Assembly (NCBI GenBank): GCA_003427395.1
Contig: BFEA01000398.1
Location: forward strand, 927,788 to 986,416
Direction: 5' to 3'
Length of the DNA: 58,629 bases
Source of the DNA: Chara braunii
Taxonomy: Eukaryota; Streptophyta; Charophyceae; Charales; Characeae
The stretch's first letter is position 1; every line of letters starts with the position of its first letter. The position numbers and the translations under genes were made by a program. Shown piece by piece: positions 33,490 to 41,893 of the stretch. The notes beneath the pieces are model-generated. The model saw only the letters and a program-made list of their open reading frames with translations. It was not told the DNA's origin and ran no database searches.

Positions 33490-33545
33490 GTTTGCCTCCT
33501 GAGGATGACCGCAGCGCAAGCGGTCCAGACGCGTCGAGGATTGTG
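33490..33545 (+). ncRNA. Degenerate hammerhead-ribozyme-like motif
   Basis: GTCTAG, then CTCCTGAGGA (fits CUGANGA), a perfect 6-bp stem II (GACCGC/GCGGTC, 7-nt loop), then CAGAC where GAAAC is required. The layout resembles the complete motif at 41,382-41,437, but the GAAA box is damaged and stem III does not pair. It lies about 270 bases upstream of the LCAT-like ATG. Activity is unlikely. Confidence 0.4.
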
Positions 33546-33810
33546 CGCCTATTGAGTTTGAGGAACATTTTATTCTTTTATAGTATTATACTTCGTGTTC
33601 GTGAGCAAGTGTCAGTCATTATTGCTTCTTCTTCTTCTTCTTCTTGTATATTTTGTGCTCCTTTCCTTTTTTGTGTGTTTTGCCCCTTTGGTGGTCGTGA
33701 TTTGCTGCTTTAGAAAAGTGCTGTCGGCTTTCTTGCGGTTTCGTCGTTAAGTGGGACCCAGTGTTGTCGAGTCTTTCCTTGTGTCACACAGTGTTGTCGC
33801 GCGGGAGAAA

Positions 33811-34600
33811 ATGAGAGTCGCTCCGGTAGATGACCGATCTTCACCCCTGTCGGGCGAAGAAGAGCGAGACACGGATCGCAAAGCGGCCTTGTCGTCCACG
33901 TGTTCCTCGTGTCCGGCCTTGAGCTCATCTACGTGGTCGTCCACGTGTTCCACGTGTCCGGCCATGAGCTCGTCTACGTGGTCGTCCACGTGTTCAGCCA
34001 CAGGTACGCGCAGGTCCTCGGCAACCATGAGCGCCACATCTGTGCCATCATCGCCCCCGGGTTCAGTCACGTGTGCATCCTCGAGTGCGTCAGCATCATC
34101 GTCCGCGTCCACGTGCACAGCCACTAGTCCATCCACGTCGGCGCTGTCCACGTGTGCATCCACGTCGTCGTCGTCGACGTGGTACCCGTGGTGCTTGTGC
34201 GAGAAGGCGGCGGCCCACTTGCCGTCCACGTGGACTGGTGGATATATCACGTGCACCGGTTGTGGGAAAACGCTCGCCAAGGCGTCTGCGGTCGTTGAGT
34301 CGTCGGGATCGGGATTTGCGGCCAGGTTTCTGGCGTTCCTGGGATGGCACAGATTCCCCCACTTCTGGTCCTGGTCCTGGCCTTGGCCTTGGCCAGGTAC
34401 GCGTGACAAGGACGAGGATCCGGAAACGGGCGGCGGGGATGAAGGTCCCAGCGTCCCTGTGCTGCTGGTTCCGGGGATCGGAGGGACGGTACTCTTCGCA
34501 GAGGATGACGATGGGACGAGGGAGCGAGTCTGGGTGCGGTTTTTCGGAGCGGATCATGAATTTCGGGAGAAAATGTGGTCCAAGTTTGATGCCGAGTCGG
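33811..34600 (+). CDS. LCAT-like phospholipase / acyltransferase, exon 1
   Basis: The exon encodes 263 residues and the first base of the next codon. The C-terminal 55 residues (VPVLLVPGIGGTVLF, ERVWVRFFGADHEFREKMWS, KFDAESG) match the N-terminal start of plant LCAT-like 4 phospholipases (PSAT/PLA group), alpha/beta hydrolases that deacylate or transacylate phospholipids. The motif LLVPGIGG is the oxyanion-side strand. The catalytic Ser-Asp-His lie in later exons. The long Ser/Thr/Cys-rich N-terminus is not typical of land-plant homologues. ATG at 33,811 has A at -3. The exon ends at a perfect donor, GG|GTAAGT (34,601). No second exon was found in the window, implying a long intron or gene loss. 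Confidence 0.75.
33891..33995 (+). repeat. 45-bp in-frame tandem repeat with CACGTG cores
   Basis: Units 33,891-33,935 and 33,936-33,980 plus a partial third encode SSTCSSCPALSSSTW, SSTCSTCPAMSSSTW and SSTCSATG. Each unit carries CACGTG hexamers; about nine occur between 33,895 and 34,260, all inside the coding exon. Forty-five bases keep the frame. CACGTG is the G-box bound by bHLH/bZIP factors, but here it may simply reflect the Ser-Thr codon pattern. Confidence 0.8.
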
Positions 34601-34663
34601 GTAAGTTTGGTAGGGAAAAAATAGGATGGAGACGGGGGATGGATGAATGGATAGATGGGTGGT

Positions 34664-34723
34664 ACTTGGGGACATCAGGGCATCGCAGCCCTTAAAATTG
34701 AAGAAGTGCAGAGAAGATTATTA
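34664..34723 (+). pseudogene. U6 snRNA-like fragment in the LCAT-like intron
   Basis: TTGGGGACATC, an extra segment, TTAAAATTG and GCAGAGAAGATTA follow in the order of U6 (5' stem, then TAAAATTGGAACGATACAGAGAAGATTA). About 24 of 33 bases match in the best part. It starts 64 bases after the exon 1 donor. It is too damaged to be functional, and a retrocopy or decayed duplicate is likely. Confidence 0.5.
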
Positions 34724-34839
34724 TTATGATTGTGATGATTTGCTTGAGAAGCATGTATGAATGACATATTTTGGCCACTGCTTGTTGCCGCTCTTTTCCT
34801 TTCCTTTTCTTTCGTGTATGTGTCTGCCTGCACGCGCGT

Positions 34840-34842
<3 letters not shown>

Positions 34843-34891
<49 letters not shown>

Positions 34892-34915
34892 GGTGTGTGT
34901 GTGTGTGTGTGTGTG
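34843..34915. repeat. Poly(T) and (TG)n tract
   Basis: About 50 T followed by about 12 TG units, within the presumed first intron. Confidence 0.95.
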
Positions 34916-34965
34916 ATCGTGCTATCTAAACCACCAGAACAAAAGGAAAAGAAAAAGCCTGGCTC

Positions 34966-35035
34966 GGACGGAGAGCTTCGTCGGGGTTTTCACCAGCTCA
35001 TCAGGAGAGTGAATCTAGACAGACTGTCTGTCTAG
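34966..35035 (-). ncRNA. Hammerhead-ribozyme-like remnant, minus strand
   Basis: The minus strand reads TCTCCTGATGAGCTGGTGAA then CCCCGACGAAGC. The core CTGATGA and the layout of stem II match the complete motif at 41,404-41,432 (CTGATGAGTTGGTG, CCGACGAAAC). GAAA is changed to GAAG, stem II has one mismatch, and stem III does not pair. A palindrome CTAGACAGAC/GTCTGTCTAG lies on its upstream side. It is likely a dead relative of the 41.4-kb ribozyme. Confidence 0.5.
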
Positions 35036-35177
35036 GGGATAGATTCCATTAAGCACGGAATAAGAGATCCGGACCGTAGATAATGAAGGTCGAAGGCCAG
35101 TACATCTCTTATTCCGTGATGGTAGTGTCCTCTCAGCCCCCAGGATGCATGTAACGGATGATTTCTTCGGGGGGAGA

Positions 35178-35182
<5 letters not shown>

Positions 35183-35217
<35 letters not shown>
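35183..35217. repeat. (GA)n microsatellite
   Basis: About 17 GA units, uninterrupted. Confidence 0.95.
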
Positions 35218-35220
<3 letters not shown>

Positions 35221-35499
35221 GGACAGGCGCGTTCCTTACCGGAACGTGGCAGTCATAGCAGACTGAGTAGGGGAAAGCGTCAACAGGGCCGGCGATAGGC
35301 CCGGTAAAACCACTGTGGGGAAAACCATAAAACCAGTCAGTCAGCCCATTTCGCACTCATTGTGCCCTTTCGGCATGATCGCAAGTACGGTTTGGACTCG
35401 AGCCGCATCGGCCCACGCCTCACCGGAGAGCTAGCAAGACAATCTGGCTATAAATTTATAACAGTTGCAAGTTCAAGAGTGAACCAAAAATTTAATGTA

Positions 35500-35517
35500 G
35501 TCCTTCGGGACATCCGT

Positions 35518-35549
<32 letters not shown>

Positions 35550-35591
35550 GGCCCCTGCGCAAGGATGACACGCATAAATCGAAAAATTTAC
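35500..35591 (+). ncRNA. U6 spliceosomal snRNA (gene or recent retrocopy)
   Basis: Begins GTCCTTCGGGACATCC and continues TTAAAATTGGAACGATACAG, then AGAAGATTAGCATGGCCCCT and GCGCAAGGATGACACGCATA. The ACAGAGA box that pairs with the 5' splice site and the AGC catalytic triad with internal stem-loop are intact. The 5' stem lacks one C/G pair compared with the plant consensus. The 3' end (AATCGAAAAATTTAC) lacks a clear terminal T run. A TATA-like AT run lies at about -50 to -40, further than the usual -30. No convincing USE was seen. U6 is transcribed by Pol III and is part of the splicing active site. Confidence 0.85.
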
Positions 35592-35599
35592 TGTAAAGT

Positions 35600-35702
35600 G
35601 TCCTTCGGACGTCAGAGCCGTTAAAATTGCAACGATACACAGAGTGGAAGAATAGCATGACCGCTGCGCATTCATGGATGGCACTCACCAATCGAGAAAT
35701 GC
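35600..35702 (+). pseudogene. Degenerate tandem copy of U6 snRNA
   Basis: Begins GTCCTTCGGACGTC nine bases after the first copy ends and follows U6 throughout (GCCGTTAAAATTGCAACGATAC, AATAGCATGACCGCTGCGCA, ATCGAGAAATG). The ACAGAGA box is disrupted by insertions and the internal stem-loop is eroded. There is no separate promoter in the 9-bp spacer. It keeps the 3' AATCGAGAAATG better than copy 1. Confidence 0.8.
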
Positions 35703-35741
35703 CGCAAACAAGAAAGAAGCAAAAGACCTGCAAGCGTCCAC

Positions 35742-35822
35742 CAACGGGGCTAACTTAGTTGGTGCACCCCTGAACTGTTGAAATACAGACTCCAGTTCGA
35801 ATCCAGATACCTTCAGATGAAG
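35742..35822 (+). mobile_element. tRNA-like SINE head, copy 1
   Basis: GGGGCTAACTTAGTTGGTGC (box A-like), CTGAACTGTTGAAATACAG (anticodon-arm-like, GTT in the loop as in tRNA-Asn) and AGTTCGAATCC (box B-like) in tRNA order. The arms pair poorly, so it is not a functional tRNA. Copies occur at about 36,085 and 40,070. The shared sequence continues 3' as AGATACCTTCAGATGAAGAG. Confidence 0.6.
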
Positions 35823-36074
35823 AGATACACACTTGCAATGATAAACAAAACGTGCGAGGCTTTACTTCACAGAATACACGTCCTGTCCATGGCATGAGAC
35901 GAAAACATCGTCTCTATTACCCTTCTACCTCTCTGCTCAGGAAATCATTTCAGCCACTGTCCTCGAAATTTATACCCTGTGTCCTTAGCCTTCCCCACGT
36001 ACTTTCCTCATCCTTGCAGTTCCTCATCATTCTTTCCTCCGAGTCTCTGGTGGTCGCGCTCAGATGAAGAGAAT

Positions 36075-36165
36075 AAGCCGGTCAGTTCGATCTGTTGAAG
36101 TACAGACTCTACCAGTTCGAATCCAGATACCTTCAGACGAAGAGAATAAGCCGGTCAGTTCGATG
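36075..36165 (+). mobile_element. tRNA-like SINE head, copy 2 (partial)
   Basis: CTGTTGAAGTACAGACTCTACC, then AGTTCGAATCCAGATACCTT and CAGACGAAGAGAATAAGCCGG. It lacks box A. GAAGAGAATAAGCCGGTCAG occurs on both sides (36,065 and 36,139), so the copy sits between short direct repeats. Confidence 0.55.
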
Positions 36166-36384
36166 ATGATGATATCTAAAGGCCGTCACCCTTTTCTGTT
36201 TTGGAAGAAAGAAAAAAGCAAATCTGTGAGTAGGCCACATCACATACAGCGCAGCTAGCATCCGAACCTCTTACAAAATAAGCAACCAGTCAATGCTAGC
36301 ATCATACCTTACAAAATAACCATCCAGTCAGTCTCGTTGAAGAAAATCTGGCTAACTAATTTCCAGATCCATAGGCGCACTAAT

Positions 36385-36760
36385 TGACACACAACGTTTT
36401 GATTTGAGCACACTGCCCAGGGAGCGACAAGAGACCGAAAAGAGAAAGAACACGAGAAGCAAGGAATCACGCGAAGGGTCGAAAGCCGAGAAAGAGGAAA
36501 TGCAGAGAAGAGAGGACGAAGAAATCAGCAAAATAGAAGAAGGTAGAAGCAGGAAAACAGAGGGAAGAAGAGAGAAGAAAGAAGAAAAAAAAATGAAAAG
36601 GAAAAAAAGAAAGAGAAGCAACAAGGAAGAAAAGAAAGAAAAAAGAAATTGAAAGAAAGAAGAAAAGAGAGCGGAACGGAAGAAAATGATTTTGAAATCT
36701 CTCGAAACACGGAAAGAAATGACCAAAAAATGTTTAAAAAAAAAAACATGCCGCTGCCGG
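36385..36760 (+). repeat. Purine-rich low-complexity stretch
   Basis: Almost uninterrupted A/G on the + strand, mostly GAA, GAG and AAA triplets. Open frames rich in Lys, Arg and Glu, and Phe/Ser on the reverse, are composition artefacts. Confidence 0.85.
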
Positions 36761-36854
36761 GAAATAAAGGCTGCCAATCCACCATTGCCGAAGCAGTGCA
36801 GGAGCGTAGGTCTGGGCTTTGGGCAATGAGACCCCCCATAGCGTTTCGGCAGAT

Positions 36855-37175
36855 AGTCATGTCCGGCCTCTGCAGGGGTCTCGCCTGAGTCGTCGTCGCA
36901 GGTCGTTCAAAGACAGGCAGGACTACCATGGCCGGTCACTGCAGGGGTCTCGCTGTCGTCGTCGCAGGTCGGTCAGAGACAGGCAGTCCGGCCTCTGCAG
37001 GGGTCTGGCCGGAGTCGTCATCGCAGTGCTGTCTTGCCTGTTTTTGACCAACCTGCGATGACGACTCCAGCGAGACGCCTGCAGAGGCCGGCCATGGTAG
37101 TCCTGCCTGTCTTTGACCGACCCACTACGACGACTCAAGCGAGATCCCTGCAGAGGCCGGCGATGGGGATCGGCC
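36855..37175. repeat. Minisatellite with head-to-head inverted units
   Basis: A unit of about 70 bp (CCGGCCTCTGCAGGGGTCTC, GTCGTCGTCGCAGGTCG, AAAGACAGGCAG, GACTACCATGG) occurs about three times forward (36,860-37,020). It then occurs at least twice reverse-complemented (37,034-37,165: GACAACCTGCGATGACGACT-like and TGCAGAGGCCGGCCATGGTAG). The turning point is near 37,030. The array could form a cruciform. Confidence 0.85.
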
Positions 37176-37316
37176 GAACGCGCTGGGGTAACGAGCTACG
37201 CTACTTAGTGCAAACTCCAAGCGCCCGACNATCCCTGCAGAGGCCGGCGATGGGGATCGGCCGAACGCGCTGGGGTAACGAGCTACGCTACTTAGTGCAA
37301 ACTCCAAGCGCCCGAC
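37144..37316. repeat. Identical 86-bp duplication joined by one N
   Basis: 37,144-37,229 and 37,231-37,316 are identical (ATCCCTGCAGAGGCCGGCGA to AAGCGCCCGAC) with a single unresolved base at 37,230 between them. The exact identity and the joining N suggest overlapping contig ends that were not merged, not a biological repeat. Confidence 0.85.
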
Positions 37317-37509
37317 TAACGCAAAATTACCGTAGACCCAAGTACTTACAGCCGAAGGTCATTATCGTTGTATCTAGACTGAAAGTTGCCCAAAACGCAG
37401 CTTGAACGACGAAGAATCCCAGAGTCATATCAGTACCACCTGAAACCATCAGCTAATCAAAAGAAGCCTGGAAACGACAAAAAAGAAGAAGAAGAAAAAA
37501 GTCCCTCGC

Positions 37510-37548
37510 ACAATGAAGAGCTCCACAAATGACGAAGGGTACCTTGTT

Positions 37549-37584
<36 letters not shown>

Positions 37585-37624
37585 CATAGCAAAGCTCCAC
37601 AAATGACGAAGGGTACGTTGTTAT

Positions 37625-37689
<65 letters not shown>

Positions 37690-37790
37690 ACACACACACA
37701 CACACACGTAGCAAAGCTCCACAAATGACGAAGGGTACGTTGTTATGCTCTGTCTCTCTCTCTCTCTCGTTTTTTTCCCTCTGTGTGTGT
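37510..37790. repeat. Three units of a 40-bp sequence plus (CT)n
   Basis: GCTCCACAAATGACGAAGGG, TACSTTGTTAT and a (CT)n run of varying length start at about 37,519, 37,595 and 37,719. Each unit has its own microsatellite, so the array expanded at two scales. Confidence 0.9.
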
Positions 37791-38709
37791 CTGTCCTGTT
37801 CGGGAAGTCTTGTTGGGACGAGTTAGAGGTCAATTGTCGTGGGAAAGTGGAAACGTCCACTGCAAAGCGTGTCAGAGTGTTCCTGGACGTACGTGGCTCC
37901 AGGTGCATTCTGTCAAGGGCTCCCGTGGAATGTCGAAAGGGAAGAGCACGATGAAAAGAGGGAAAAAGAACGCAGCTTGCTCAGATTAGCAGAGTGAGGA
38001 AGCGAGCCCGTTTAGAATGCACCTGCTCGTTCAGATGCGCAGATGCAATCTGACCCGGGTAGTGTCGTTTGTCCTTTTCAAACATGCACCCGCTGGATGT
38101 GCAGATGCACCTGGATATCATCGTTCACGCTCTTAGAAACCTCACAGGCCCATGCAGATGCACTTTTTTTCTCTTTTTCGGTTTGTTTTGTTTTTTTGTT
38201 TGTTTTTTTTGCTAAATCACAAATTCATTACGTAATCAAGAGTTCGAGGCCGGGGACCTCACAATTCAACCCGGTAACCGAGGACACATTTAAACCAGAC
38301 CAACCTGGCAGACAAATGCAGAAGATAAAACTGGACGACCACTCGAGTATTCTCTGCTGTGGACTTCCTGAGCTCTATGTCGAGGCTCTTCTGACCACCT
38401 GATGGAAAGGCCTCACGAACTACCGAGTGACAGGTAGGTTCTGCCTTACATCCCCTTCCCATTCTAATTTATTATAGTCCCTACTTATATTTGCTAGTTC
38501 TGAGACTACTGCTACTTCTAAATGTGAGTACCCAGTCCCCACCCTTTTTCGGTTTGTGAAGGACAAGCTAGAAAATCTTTCGTTGCTGTTGGAAAATCAA
38601 ACCCCCTCCGCGTTCTTACTCCCTCCGCTTCCCCCTGCCCTTTGTTTCTCGAACATCCGTATGATGGGAGCCAGTTGCTGTTAAGAAGCGCTTTTAGCAG
38701 CGTGACATT

Positions 38710-38805
38710 CATATCGCTCGTGTGTGGGAGTTTGTGATCATCCCTCGGCCAAGCATCCATATCGCTCGTGTGTGGGAGTTTGTGATCATCCCTCGGCCAA
38801 GCATC
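38710..38805. repeat. 48-bp tandem duplication
   Basis: CATATCGCTCGTGTGTGGGA, GTTTGTGATCATCCCTCGGC, CAAGCATC is present twice, 38,710-38,757 and 38,758-38,805, without differences. No function is apparent. Confidence 0.9.
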
Positions 38806-38877
38806 GGTGAGCAATTTAGGGTCTCGCTGCACTACTCCGATTCATGATTTCGGAGAGTTTTGCATCGCTGCTCAAAC

Positions 38878-39246
38878 TCTCCGAATGGACGAGGGAAAAA
38901 AACTCGGTGAGCCTGCAACGGCCTTTTTTTTGGATAGTCTTCCGTGGCAGTCTCCGCGGTGCACTGGAATCTGAGAGCGGGCCTCCGACCTCGGGAACAA
39001 AGTGCAGATGATGCCCTGTCTTTTAGTGATGTGTAGTGCTGTGTAGGCGTCTCATAGTGCACTCACGATCCGTATAGATGAGGAAAAAGACCTTGGAGAA
39101 CCTGCACCGGCCTTTTTTCGATGGTCCTCCGTGAGAGTCTCTGTGGTGCACTGGAATCGGAGAGCGTGCCTCTGACCTCGACAGTCAACGTGTGGATGAC
39201 ATAGAGTATTTTAGTGTTGTGTAGGCGTCTCATAGTGCACTCACGA
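38878..39246. repeat. Two tandem copies of a ~185-bp unit
   Basis: Copies at about 38,878-39,067 and 39,068-39,246 share GCCTGCAACGGCCTTTTTT-like sequence, CCGTGRSAGTCTC, GGTGCACTGGAATC and TAGGCGTCTCATAGTGCACT at matching positions, with scattered differences. They are older than the 48-bp duplication nearby. Confidence 0.85.
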
Positions 39247-40049
39247 AATGGAGAGTGGGGCCTTTGAGAGTAAGTGCAGCCATGACCCAAAGGATGCGGA
39301 AATGGGAGTCTGACAGCTCTCTGCGGACTCTCCAATCCGGCTGAGAGTGGAGAGTGGTGCAGCAAGACCCTTAGCGCGGGTTTCTATTTCTCAGCAGAGG
39401 AAAATAGAGGAGCTAAATGTCCTGCAGTTCGTTTTGTCCCTTTCACTTTTCAAGAAAACAATCACTTCCCTTTTGCTTTTCAAGAAAACAATCACTATTT
39501 ACGGGACCACAGTCATAGTTTAAACATCATGCCATGATGTTGTTAGTGATAGTTTAACAATGGGTATAAATATCTATACGTATTTGCTTGCTTAAACCAC
39601 CTGTACGTCCGCCATGTCATGTAGATTTTCTGCATGAACGCCGACCGAAGCTAAGGTCTGGACACCACAGGCATGCGGAAGAGCGTATGGGTTGGTGCAG
39701 AGGGTTTTTTTCAGACCCCACAGGCTGACGTTTTAACATAGGGGCATGATGGGAAATTCCTCCATGGCACTCCAATTTCCGAAAAATTGTGGCAAAACAA
39801 CATGGTAGCCCAGAGGCTATCCTCTTGATTCAGCCATCCCGTGCGGAAAGGAGGCACAGGGATTGGACGGTGTGCTGAAAAAGAGGAGGCACACTTGCCC
39901 GAAAGGGCAAGTCTTCCTGATCTGGTAACCTAAACCCGTGGACGTGCCGGAATCCTCTGTGGCAGTGGAGTTCCGTTTCTCTTGTGCTGGCGGATGCTTT
40001 TCGGGCACCGCGAGCCTGTGGGGTCCAGCCCTTAAATCCACAATGACAA

Positions 40050-40135
40050 GGCGTACCGATGAGCTTAGGTCAGTTCGTACACCCGTGAACTGTTGAAATA
40101 CAGAACCCAGTTCGAACTCCAGATGCCACCGGATG
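40050..40135 (+). mobile_element. tRNA-like SINE head, copy 3
   Basis: GAGCTTAGGTCAGTTCGTAC (box A-like), GTGAACTGTTGAAATACAG, and CAGTTCGAACTCCAGATGCC (box B-like), matching the copies at 35.7 and 36.1 kb. All three are on the + strand. Confidence 0.6.
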
Positions 40136-40178
40136 ACCGGAATAAAATCATGCTGAATTACTTGGGGCCGTTCAGTGC

Positions 40179-40256
40179 GAGATGATATCCCAGTGACAAG
40201 GCACGGCTTAGGTTTGGAGATGATATCCCAGTGACAAGGCACGGCTTAGGTTTGGA
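40179..40256. repeat. 39-bp tandem duplication
   Basis: GAGATGATATCCCAGTGACA, AGGCACGGCTTAGGTTTG occurs twice head to tail with no differences. Confidence 0.9.
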
Positions 40257-40515
40257 GGGACTGGGCCAACGGGCCCGTGAGAGTTCGAAACGCCTTACCG
40301 GGTTTACATGGTGGGCGGGCAGCATATGTGAAGATGTCCCGCCGGCTTCAGGGGAAGCCAGAAAGCCCTGAACATAACGCACCCTCATTATGTCTATACC
40401 TGGACCGAAAATATAGCTTGTATACATTCGTTATCATGGTGCGTTGTGTTTGGGGGAAGATTGTGCTTGTGCAATGGTGCATGACCCTGCCGTTGCACGC
40501 CCACACACTCAGACA

Positions 40516-40516
<1 letters not shown>

Positions 40517-40579
<63 letters not shown>
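40517..40579. repeat. (AC)n microsatellite
   Basis: About 31 AC units, uninterrupted. Confidence 0.95.
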
Positions 40580-40582
<3 letters not shown>

Positions 40583-40854
40583 ATTTTTATGTATGTCTGT
40601 TTTTTTCCCCCCTGTTGTCTATCCTCCCTCTGTTCTTTTTCTAAGTATTTTTGTTGACCCAACTGAGCACCCTTAAGTAGTGCCAAACAGTCGGTGGTTC
40701 CTCGTTAGGAGTGCCAACTGCACTCTTAGGGGGGCGTTCGGTTCGGGATGTCTGAGTTGCCTGTCAGTGATGACGGATGGTCGTCAGAGTGTCTCCCTGG
40801 CTCAGCGGGTGGTGGGAACCAACAGTCTGCGGGGTTCACCCGTGATGTGAGTAG

Positions 40855-41330
40855 GTGATGTGCTGCTTTGCTCCGTGTTGGATGTGTGGAGGTCCTCGTC
40901 TGCGCTCCGCCGCTGCCCTGCTGCCTGTCCCGCTTGCTTCGCGTGCGGCTCTCTGCGAATTGCTGTGTTCGCTGTGTGGTGTGGCCGTGTTGCTGGTGTT
41001 GCCTTGCGCTTTGCTGCTTCGCTGCCGTGCTGCTCATCCGCTGGTCGTGCCTTCCGTGTTTGCTGCGTGTGTGCCATGTAGTTGGGTTGCCCTGTTGCCG
41101 GTGCCTTGTGCTCCGCTCCACGGTTGCCGAGCTGCTGGTCCGCTCGCCCTGTCGTTCCCTGCAGCGCCGTTGCCTTGCTTGTGTTGTCTTGTACTTCACT
41201 GCACGGATGCCGCGCTGCATTCCTTGCAGTCGCTTTTGGCGTTGTGCAGCCTTGTTGCCTCTACTGTGTTGCCTGGTGCTTCACAGGGTTGCTGCTCGCT
41301 GCTGTGTTCCGTTTTGGACAGTCTGCCTTC
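40855..41330 (+). repeat. Degenerate GCTG/TTGCC-rich tandem repeat
   Basis: Four to five diverged units of roughly 75-100 bp each contain TTGCCTTG or TTGCCGGTG, TGCTTC or TGCTCC, and CCGNGCTGCT. The strand bias keeps a long frame open (263 codons of Leu, Cys, Ala and Pro), but it has no recognisable protein and similar composition in all three frames. A complete hammerhead motif follows at 41,382. Confidence 0.55.
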
Positions 41331-41381
41331 AACAAGGGTCAAAGGGTTCATGACCCAAACCATCAAATACGGAGATTCCGC

Positions 41382-41437
41382 AGATTGTCGAGGGTTCAGC
41401 CTCCTGATGAGTTGGTGCAATTCCGACGAAACAATCT
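41382..41437 (+). ncRNA. Type III hammerhead self-cleaving ribozyme
   Basis: All core positions are present. Stem III 5' strand AGATTGT (41,382-41,388) is followed by the cleavage-site C at 41,389, so the triplet is GUC. Stem I is GAGG/CCTC with a 6-nt loop (41,390-41,403). CTGATGA lies at 41,404-41,410. Stem II is GTTGG/CCGAC with a 7-nt loop (41,411-41,427), including one G-U pair. GAAA lies at 41,428-41,431, and the stem III 3' strand (A at 41,431 plus CAATCT) pairs perfectly with the 5' strand over 7 bp. The RNA would cut itself after C41,389. In plants such motifs are carried by retrozymes and viroid-like RNAs. I see no flanking LTR pair here. Confidence 0.85.
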
Positions 41438-41717
41438 TTCATCATCAATTTTTATTTTTTTCGGTTTCTGTTATTTTTTTGTGTACGTTTTTTGTAGTTT
41501 GGCTGGTTACTGTTTGCCTCGATGTCTTTTCCTTCTTTGGTTCGTGCTGTTTGTTTTCTGCCCGCCTTGTGTACTTTGTGATGTCTGGCGCTATGTGTGA
41601 CGACCTTTCACGTCCAANCTCAANACTATTTCAGTGTTACCTTTGAAGTGGTTTCACTGATGGTGTTCGTGATTATGTTACGTTGGGGATATCATATACA
41701 TGTGTGTTACACGCACA

Positions 41718-41891
<174 letters not shown>

Positions 41892-41893
<2 letters not shown>

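Noticed and set aside
33747-34409. 220-codon minus-strand frame with repeated HVDDHVDEL, opposite the LCAT-like exon
   Set aside because: It is the antisense shadow of the 45-bp repeat; the + strand frame has the conserved enzyme motif and a splice donor.
37510-39246. CRISPR-like arrays among regularly spaced repeats
   Set aside because: Repeats are tandem minisatellites without unique spacers, and the DNA is eukaryotic.
40855-41646. 263-codon + strand open frame, hydrophobic, as a membrane protein gene
   Set aside because: It runs through a degenerate GCTG-rich repeat and through the hammerhead ribozyme, overlapping frames look alike in composition, and no domain or splice signal supports it.
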